Shown here piece by piece: positions 58,711 through 64,000 of a stretch of DNA of 64,000 bases. Positions within the stretch are counted from its first letter, which is position 1, and each line of letters starts with the position of its first letter. The DNA is from Sphaerochaeta sp032144095 (GTDB lineage: Bacteria > Spirochaetota > Spirochaetia > Sphaerochaetales > Sphaerochaetaceae). Below the pieces are notes generated by a model, which worked only from the letters and a program-made list of their open reading frames with translations, searched no databases and was not told where the DNA came from. The stretch lies in assembly GCF_032144095.1 (NCBI RefSeq), contig NZ_JAVSNJ010000009.1, positions 29,142-93,141 on the forward strand. Reading direction: 5' to 3'. The translations under genes were made by a program, and so were the position numbers.

Positions 58711-59015
58711 CAAGGCATTGAGAAAGACGAGTAGTCGGTAGCGGTGTGACAGAGAGGACTCCCACTTCGGTGGTTGAGAGGAGTCTGGCAGGCGCCCGGT
58801 GAAAACCCCTTTTGAGCCGCATACCGAACGTCCTACCAGTAGGCTATGCCGCACACCTGGCGAAACAGGTTGAATGAGCGTCTTCTCCAGCGACTGTAGA
58901 GCTGGAAGGGAAGCAAGGTGGAACCGCGGAAACATGAGAGCTTTCATGTCTTCGTCCTTGCCGGATACGGAACATGCCGTAACGGAAAGGTGAAGGCATG
59001 AATGCTCTTTTTTTT
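58711..59015 (+). promoter_or_regulatory. T-box riboswitch of thrS, specifier ACC (Thr)
   Basis: Stem I base GACG (58726-58729) pairs with CGTC (58829-58832). AGTA (58730-58733) faces GAA (58826-58828), the loop-E pair, and the codon just before it is ACC (58823-58825), threonine. GCGG/CCGC continues the stem. The T-box AAGGTGGAACCGCGG (58915-58929) has TGGA, pairing with a UCCA tRNA end. GCAAGG (58913-58918) pairs with CCTTGC (58956-58961) as antiterminator; the alternative downstream stem (from CCTTGCCGG... to 58990, plus CATGCC/GGCATG) precedes a run of eight Ts (59008-59015). Uncharged tRNA-Thr should thus allow thrS expression. Confidence 0.9.
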
Positions 59016-59052
59016 GTATTGATTCACCGTTTGTGGTGGAAAGGAGATAGGA

Positions 59053-60798
59053 ATGGCTAAAGAGGAAGTGGGAGAGAAACTCTCCAGGATCCGTCACTCA
59101 ATGTCACACGTTATGGCCGAGGCCGTGTTGGAGATGTTCCCCAGTGCACAGATTGCCATCGGCCCTTCGATTGAGAATGGGTTCTATTATGATTTTGACC
59201 TGCCCAGGCAGTTGGTCGCCGATGATTTGGAAGAGATTTCGGAGAGGATGCGCGCCATCATCGCCGAGAACAAGCCCTTTGTCCGTACTGCGGTAAGCCG
59301 CGAGGAGGCGAGGAAGGTCTTCGCTTCCCAGACCTACAAGCTCGAGTTGCTCGATGCCATCCCTGAGGACGAGGAGGTCTCCCTCTACAGTGTCGGTGGC
59401 TTTACCGATCTCTGCCGTGGCCCGCACGTCGAATCCTCCAAGGAGCTCAAGGGTGATGCCTTCAAGCTCATGAGCATCGCCGGTGCCTATTGGAGAGGGA
59501 AAGAGACCAACCCGATGCTTACCCGCATCTATGGGACCGCCTGGGCAAACGCCAAGGATTTGCGCCTCTATCTGCAGCATCTTGAGGATGTGGAGAAAAG
59601 GGACCACCGCAAGATCGGCAAGGACCTCGACCTTTTCAGCTTGCATGAAGAAGCAGGCCCCGGCTTGGTGTACTGGCACCCGATGGGGGCCAGGATTCGT
59701 CAGGCGATCGAGAATTTCTGGAGGGAAGAGCACTACGCAAACGGCTACGAGATGGTCTATACCCCCCATATTGGTAAGTCATGGCTCTGGGAGACCAGCG
59801 GCCACCTCGGCTTCTATAAGGAAGGCATGTATCCTCCGATGGAGATGGACAAGAGCGACTACTATGTCAAGCCGATGAACTGTCCCTTCCATATCATGAT
59901 CTACAACAACAGCAAGCACTCCTACCGTGACCTCCCGTTCCGTTGGGCAGAGCTCGGCACTGTATATCGATACGAGAAGGCCGGTGCGATGCATGGCCTG
60001 ATGCGAGTCCGAGGCTTTACCCAGGACGATGCCCACCTGTTCGTCACCCCTGACCAGATGCAGGACGAGATCCTGGAAGTGCTCAGGTTCTCCTTGCACA
60101 TGTTGCACTCCTTCGGGTTCAAGGATATCAACGCATATCTTTCCACCATGCCGGAGAAGGCTGTGGGGGATCCTCTGCGTTGGGCAGATGCAACCGAGGC
60201 CTTGAGAAAGGCCATCGTTGCAGAAGGCCTCAGCTATGAGATCGATGAAGGTGGTGGGGCGTTCTATGGCCCGAAGATCGACCTGAAGGTCAAGGATGCC
60301 ATCGGTCGTGAATGGCAGCTGTCCACCGTCCAGTTCGACTTCAACGAGCCGGAACGGTTCAACATGACCTTTGTCGACCGCGATGGTGTCGAGAAGCGCC
60401 CGTACATGATCCACCGCGCCCTGCTCGGTTCCCTTGAGAGGTTCTTCGGTGTGCTGATCGAGCACTATGCTGGAGCCTTCCCCCCATGGTTGTCCCCTGA
60501 GCAGATCAAGGTGATCCCTGTTGGGGAGAACTTCTACGACTATGCAAAAGGGCTTGAGAAGCGTCTCCGCTCCGAAGGGTTCAGGGCCTCAGTCGACCTT
60601 GGGGATGACAGGATGAATGCCAAGATCCGCAACGCCCAGCAGCTGAAGATCCCCTATATGGTGATTGTTGGCGAGCGAGAGGCGGAGGGTGACCTGATCT
60701 CGGTCCGCTACAGGAACGGCAAGCAGGAAAATGGTTTGGCCTACAGCGATTTCGTCTCCTTGGTCAAGGCAAAGATTGCCAGCAAGGAACAGCTCTAA
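59053..60798 (+). CDS. thrS: Threonyl-tRNA synthetase lacking the TGS domain
   Basis: 581 residues; E. coli ThrS has 642. The sequence begins directly with the editing domain: HSMSHVMAEAVLEMFPSAQIAIGPSIENGFYYDF (HxxxH zinc motif) and GGFTDLCRGPHVESSKEL (editing Cys/His). Class II core follows: YVKPMNCPFHIMIYN, YRDLPFRWAELGTVYRYEKAGAMHGLMRVRGFTQDDAH (motif 2) and MIHRALLGSLERFFGVLIEHYAGAFPPWLSP (motif 3), then the anticodon-binding domain. AAGGAG precedes the ATG by six bases. Its missing N-terminal TGS (~60 residues) is a real feature, since the T-box T-run and SD lie just before the ATG. Confidence 0.96.
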   Translation: MAKEEVGEKLSRIRHSMSHVMAEAVLEMFPSAQIAIGPSIENGFYYDFDLPRQLVADDLEEISERMRAIIAENKPFVRTAVSREEARKVFASQTYKLELLDAIPEDEEVSLYSVGGFTDLCRGPHVESSKELKGDAFKLMSIAGAYWRGKETNPMLTRIYGTAWANAKDLRLYLQHLEDVEKRDHRKIGKDLDLFSLHEEAGPGLVYWHPMGARIRQAIENFWREEHYANGYEMVYTPHIGKSWLWETSGHLGFYKEGMYPPMEMDKSDYYVKPMNCPFHIMIYNNSKHSYRDLPFRWAELGTVYRYEKAGAMHGLMRVRGFTQDDAHLFVTPDQMQDEILEVLRFSLHMLHSFGFKDINAYLSTMPEKAVGDPLRWADATEALRKAIVAEGLSYEIDEGGGAFYGPKIDLKVKDAIGREWQLSTVQFDFNEPERFNMTFVDRDGVEKRPYMIHRALLGSLERFFGVLIEHYAGAFPPWLSPEQIKVIPVGENFYDYAKGLEKRLRSEGFRASVDLGDDRMNAKIRNAQQLKIPYMVIVGEREAEGDLISVRYRNGKQENGLAYSDFVSLVKAKIASKEQL

Positions 60799-60814
60799 GA
60801 TCGATGCACATATG

Positions 60815-60842
60815 GAAGAAGCCGGGTCAAACCGGCTTCTTC
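60815..60842 (+). terminator. Perfect 11-bp hairpin between thrS and the M32 peptidase gene
   Basis: GAAGAAGCCGG-GTCAAA-CCGGCTTCTTC, 16 nt past the thrS stop. It is followed by ATGTTGG rather than a T-run, and the next ribosome-binding site (GGAGG) starts soon after, so it may only partly terminate and mainly protect thrS mRNA. Confidence 0.55.
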
Positions 60843-60857
60843 ATGTTGGAGGACAGG

Positions 60858-62372
60858 ATGAAACGAGAAGAGGCTTTTGAGAGGCTTGAGGCGATCGACC
60901 GCGAGTTGGTTATGCTTGAGCATATGCTCTCCGTCCTCTCCTGGGACCAGGAGATGGGCATTTCCCCGAAGGGTTTTGCAGAGAGGGCCAAACAGATGGG
61001 ATGGCTCTCTTCCCAGATGCACACCCTTGCCTGCAGCAATGAGATGGGGGACCTGCTCGCCCAACTTGATGCTGGGCAGGCTAGGCCTGAAGGGTCGGGC
61101 AGCTCTGCCTTCGAGAAGGCCCTTATCAGGATCAGGTACCGTCACTGGGAGAAGCACAGGAGCCTTCCCTCTTCCCTGGTCAGTGCACTGAGCGAAAAAG
61201 GTTCCCTTGCCCATGAGAGCTGGGTTGAGGCAAGAAAGCAGAATGACTGGAACCTGTTCAAGAGGGACCTGGGCGAGATCATCGCCTTGGTGCGTGAGAA
61301 GGCCTCCTGCTACAGTCGGGAGGGCTTCAGTGGCTACGATGTGCTGCTGGATGATTTTGAGGTTGGCATGAAAGGCTCTGAGGTCCAGACCCTCTTTTCG
61401 GCCATACAACCGGCGTTGGTCTCCCTTGTCGATAGGCTCTCGGACAAGGAGGTCGATGACAGCTTTCTCCGGCTTGACTATCCTGTTGCCAGGCAGGAAG
61501 CCTTTTCCCAGATTGTCCTGAAGGATATGGGCTTTGATTTCAGCCGTGGCATGAGAGCTGTCTCTGTCCATCCGTTTACCTCGACGCTGGGAGGCGATGA
61601 CATTCGCATCACTACCCGGTACACCGATCCCAGTGTGTTGGACTCGTTCAGTTCGACAATCCATGAGGGTGGGCATGCCCTCTATGAGATGGGGATGAAT
61701 GTAGGCAGGCAGAAGGGGACGAGTGTGGCAAATGCCGCCTCGCTTGGGATGCATGAATCACAGAGCAGGCTGTGGGAGAATATGGTGGCAAAGAGCGAAA
61801 GCTTCTGGATCCACTACTATCCGCTGTTCTGCGACTTTTTCCCATCCCAGACCGAGGGTGTCAGCCTCAAGAGGTTCTTGCAGGCTGCAAACAAGGTCGA
61901 GCGATCCCTTATCAGGGTGAATGCCGATGAGGTGAGCTATTCGCTGCACATCATGATGCGGTTCGAACTGGAACAGGAGATGCTCTTTGGAAACCTGGGT
62001 ATGGATGACCTCCCCGAAGCCTGGAATGCAAAGTCCAGGGCCTTGTTGGGGGTTGTTCCCAAGACCTATGCCCAAGGGGTGTTGCAGGATGTCCATTGGA
62101 GTAGTGGTGACTTTGGGTACTTTCCTACCTATGCCCTGGGAAACCTCTATGGCTCCCAGATATGGGAGAAGATGCATGAAGAGCTGGAGGTGGAAGCCCT
62201 GGTTCGGGAAGGGAACCTCTCGGCCCTCTCTGGCTACCTGAATGAGCGAATCTATGCAAAGGGAAGTCTCTACAGACCTGCTGATCTGCTGAAGCAGGTG
62301 ACGGCAAAGGCTCTTGACGCGACGCTCTACACCAGTTACCTTGAAGCTAAATTCAGCCGCTTGTTCGGCTAA
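60858..62372 (+). CDS. M32-family metallocarboxypeptidase (Taq carboxypeptidase)
   Basis: 504 residues from the ATG at 60858, after GGAGG. The zinc motif is STIHEGGHALYEMGM (HExxH), with the third ligand region ENMVAKSESFW and the family-typical HPFTSTLGGDDIRITTRY and HESQSRLWEN. M32 enzymes remove C-terminal residues except proline in the cytoplasm. Start MKREEAFERLEAIDREL is preferred over an earlier in-frame ATG that would lie in the hairpin. The stop is 12 nt before the next gene. Confidence 0.94.
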   Translation: MKREEAFERLEAIDRELVMLEHMLSVLSWDQEMGISPKGFAERAKQMGWLSSQMHTLACSNEMGDLLAQLDAGQARPEGSGSSAFEKALIRIRYRHWEKHRSLPSSLVSALSEKGSLAHESWVEARKQNDWNLFKRDLGEIIALVREKASCYSREGFSGYDVLLDDFEVGMKGSEVQTLFSAIQPALVSLVDRLSDKEVDDSFLRLDYPVARQEAFSQIVLKDMGFDFSRGMRAVSVHPFTSTLGGDDIRITTRYTDPSVLDSFSSTIHEGGHALYEMGMNVGRQKGTSVANAASLGMHESQSRLWENMVAKSESFWIHYYPLFCDFFPSQTEGVSLKRFLQAANKVERSLIRVNADEVSYSLHIMMRFELEQEMLFGNLGMDDLPEAWNAKSRALLGVVPKTYAQGVLQDVHWSSGDFGYFPTYALGNLYGSQIWEKMHEELEVEALVREGNLSALSGYLNERIYAKGSLYRPADLLKQVTAKALDATLYTSYLEAKFSRLFG

Positions 62373-62384
62373 TAGAGGTCGTCT

Positions 62385-62981
62385 ATGAATATTCCGAATA
62401 AGCTTACTGTTTCCCGTCTGATTATGGCACCGCTGTTTTTCATCTCCTTCAACCTCCCGCTTTGGGTCGGTCCCGAATTGGGGAAGATCTCATCCATCCT
62501 TACCATTGTGTTGCTGGTCTGTACCGAAATGACAGACCTGCTGGATGGCATCATTGCAAGGAAATATAAGCTGGTTACCGATTTGGGCAAGGTGATGGAC
62601 CCTTTTGCCGACACCTTTTCCCGCCTGACCTACTTTGTATGCCTTACAGGATATGGGCTCATGCCCTCTTGGACCTTCATCATCATCATGTGGCGTGAGT
62701 TCTTCATCCTCTTTATCAGGATGCTGATGATGGGGAAAGGAAAGCCTGTTGCCGCAAACATCTGGGGAAAGATGAAGGCTGTGCTCTATGCTGTCAGTGG
62801 GGCGGCCGGTGTGCTCTACATTGCCCTCACCCGATGGTTCGTGGATGCCTCCTGGCTCTCCCCGATCGCATCGGTCCTGACTGTGGTGTTTGCCCTGGCA
62901 GCCTTTGCCTCGGCTGCGTCCTTGCTCACCTATGTACGGGCCATCATCCGCGATGGTAGCCTCTCCACCCTCTCCCGGTAA
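62385..62981 (+). CDS. CDP-alcohol phosphatidyltransferase (PgsA-like)
   Basis: 198 residues, four to six helices. The CDP-OH-P-transferase motif is complete: TDLLDGIIARKYKLVTDLGKVMDPFADTFSR (D-G-x2-A-R-x8-G-x3-D-x3-D). NIPNKLTVSRLIMAPLFF and the WREFFILFIRM loop are typical of CDP-diacylglycerol-glycerol-3-phosphate phosphatidyltransferase (PgsA), the first step of phosphatidylglycerol synthesis; other alcohol acceptors cannot be excluded. It precedes the HAD gene by 5 nt. Confidence 0.88.
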   Translation: MNIPNKLTVSRLIMAPLFFISFNLPLWVGPELGKISSILTIVLLVCTEMTDLLDGIIARKYKLVTDLGKVMDPFADTFSRLTYFVCLTGYGLMPSWTFIIIMWREFFILFIRMLMMGKGKPVAANIWGKMKAVLYAVSGAAGVLYIALTRWFVDASWLSPIASVLTVVFALAAFASAASLLTYVRAIIRDGSLSTLSR

Positions 62982-62986
62982 GCGGC

Positions 62987-63802
62987 ATGGTGGTGGATGA
63001 CTGTTCTACAATGCGCCCTTTCTCTCTGCTTTCGAGGCAGGAGGTCGCCCCTATTTCCTATGTACTCACCGATGTTGACGATACGATCACCACAAATGGG
63101 AAGTTGCACCCTGAGGGCCTTGATGCGTTGTGGAAACTCCACGACTCGGGTTTCAAGGTCATCTGTGTCACCGGAGGTTCGGCTGGTTGGGGTGACACCT
63201 ACCTGCGGCAGTGGCCGGTAGAGGCTGTCCTCAGCGAAAGCGGGGCGGTCTGCATGTATAGGGAGCATGGGGTCATCAGGCACTATGTGCATCCTTCCAT
63301 CCAAAAAGAGGGGTATGGACAAAGGGCCAAGGATCTCATCGACAAGGTTCTCAGCCTTGTTCCTGAGGCAAAGCTCTCCAGCGACCAGTTTGCCCGTATC
63401 TATGACATCGCCTTCGACCATGGCAGTGAACCTCCCTACCTTTCCCGCGAAGGGATCGACAGGGTCGTTGCAATCTGTAGGGAGATGGGTGCCGGCACTG
63501 CTGTCAGTTCCATCCATGTGAATGCCTGGTTTGGGCAGTTCGACAAGAGACGGGGCACAGAAGCCTTCTTCAGGGATGTGCTCTCCCTCGATAGCGAGAC
63601 GATGCAAAGGGTCAGTTGCTATTGTGGGGATGCTCCCAATGACCAGGTGATGTTTTCCTGTTTTCCCTTGAGCTTTGGGGTGGGAAACATCAGAAGGCAT
63701 AGTTCCCAGATGCATGATCTTCCACGCTATGTCGCACAAAATGAGGGCGGGGCGGGGTTTTGTGAGATTGCTGGGGCACTGCTTGCGAACAAGATGCATT
63801 AA
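62987..63802 (+). CDS. HAD-IIB family phosphatase
   Basis: 271 residues. HAD motif I LTDVDDTITTNGKL (nucleophile and acid Asp), motif II VTGGSAG, C2-type cap in the middle, motif IV YCGDAPNDQVMFSCFPLSFGVGNI. This is the Cof/sucrose-phosphate-phosphatase-like subfamily; substrate unknown. An ATG at 63011 would also give a family-like N-terminus, and no strong ribosome-binding site decides between them. It lies directly after the phosphatidyltransferase gene, so a phospholipid-phosphate (e.g. phosphatidylglycerophosphate) role is conceivable but not shown. Confidence 0.75.
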   Translation: MVVDDCSTMRPFSLLSRQEVAPISYVLTDVDDTITTNGKLHPEGLDALWKLHDSGFKVICVTGGSAGWGDTYLRQWPVEAVLSESGAVCMYREHGVIRHYVHPSIQKEGYGQRAKDLIDKVLSLVPEAKLSSDQFARIYDIAFDHGSEPPYLSREGIDRVVAICREMGAGTAVSSIHVNAWFGQFDKRRGTEAFFRDVLSLDSETMQRVSCYCGDAPNDQVMFSCFPLSFGVGNIRRHSSQMHDLPRYVAQNEGGAGFCEIAGALLANKMH

Positions 63803-63827
63803 TTCTCCATTTCTTTGAAAAGAACGC

Positions 63828-63856
63828 TTGACACTAAAGAGTCAATTTTGTTATGT
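63828..63856 (+). promoter_or_regulatory. Strong promoter at the right end
   Basis: TTGACA (63828-63833), 17-bp spacer, TTATGT (63851-63856). No coding start follows within the remaining ~140 nt, so the transcript begins with a long leader or a stable RNA that continues past the window. Confidence 0.6.
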
Positions 63857-63947
63857 TGTCTGAGCACGCTGAGCAACAGAAAAGTTCAGTAGCAGATTTT
63901 TGACAGATATATGAGAGAAGAGAAGAGAAGATATACGCGAAGTGATT

Positions 63948-63989
63948 GCCGGTAACGGCCGTTGATGGAGCGTGGAAGCGAAAGCTTCC
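63948..63989 (+). other. Tandem GNRA-tetraloop hairpins in the terminal transcript
   Basis: GCCG-GTAA-CGGC (63948-63959) and GGAAGC-GAAA-GCTTCC (63974-63989) are two consecutive perfect hairpins capped by GNRA tetraloops, typical of structured RNA. A purine-rich GAGAAGAGAAG stretch (about 63914-63930) lies upstream. It may be an rRNA-operon leader or the start of another structured RNA; the diagnostic part is outside the window. Confidence 0.5.
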
Positions 63990-64000
63990 GGGAAGCATTA

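Noticed and set aside
1..64000. CRISPR arrays, insertion sequences, tRNA genes, prophage genes
   Set aside because: I saw no regularly spaced repeats, transposase or integrase motifs, cloverleaf tRNA sequences or phage structural genes anywhere in the window.

Overview
The window reads as a chromosomal segment of an anaerobic, fermentative spirochaete, most likely Sphaerochaeta or a close relative. This rests on gene content and family resemblance only: sensory and catalytic [FeFe]-hydrogenases with Rex, a threonyl-tRNA synthetase without a TGS domain, a TctABC transporter and a YajC-SecD-SecF operon. No database search was possible. Most of the window is G+C-rich and tightly packed, with many 1-23 nt overlaps. 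One block (about 25.4-34.6 kb) is visibly richer in A+T and looks acquired.

Layout. 0-1.5 kb: phage-shock genes, with the end of pspF converging on pspA-pspC, which has a near-perfect sigma-54 promoter. 1.7-7.9 kb: rsmI, a SpoU methyltransferase, an AAA_32/Lon-type protease (minus strand), a Nif3 protein, lspA, a small membrane protein and a beta-propeller glycosidase-like protein. 7.9-19.0 kb, minus strand: one long gene chain of three molybdenum-hydroxylase-like subunits, dnaE, a double-YggT protein, recG, rsmD and an acyl-ACP thioesterase. 19.1-25.4 kb: ligA, then aminotransferase / ModE-type HTH / phosphofructokinase, then a BMP-family binding protein. 25.4-26.1 kb: a gene-free stretch with RNA-like structure and a strong terminator. 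26.1-34.6 kb: a catabolic island with a DUF6282 hydrolase, a GalB-like hydratase, a DUF1932 dehydrogenase, TctC-TctB-TctA, a GntR/FCD regulator, an RraA/HMG-aldolase-like protein and an MFS carrier. 34.6-41.0 kb, minus strand: a heterodimeric ABC exporter with its MarR regulator, pgi and argR. 41.1-45.9 kb: lemA, DUF2207 and DUF1653 genes, an RRM protein (minus strand) and a VTE5/VTE6-like lipid kinase pair. 46.0-53.0 kb: groEL, yajC-secD-secF, ispH and rex. 53.1-58.7 kb: a six-gene hydrogenase-signalling operon. 58.7-63.8 kb: a T-box leader with thrS, an M32 carboxypeptidase, a CDP-alcohol phosphatidyltransferase and a HAD hydrolase. The last 200 nt hold a strong promoter and the start of a structured transcript that leaves the window.

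Functional themes. The island looks like a complete uptake, conversion and regulation module for a tricarboxylate-type substrate, with hydratase and aldolase relatives known from gallate/protocatechuate meta-cleavage. The hydrogenase operon pairs a PAS-containing HydS with a SpoIIE/PP2C phosphatase, two [2Fe-2S] thioredoxin-like proteins and a catalytic-type hydrogenase, beside rex. The molybdenum-hydroxylase-like trio keeps its Fe-S and FAD signatures but seems to lack the molybdopterin-subunit signature. Several genes (rsmI, nif3, lspA, ligA) have a -10 box so close to the ATG that their mRNAs should be leaderless or nearly so.
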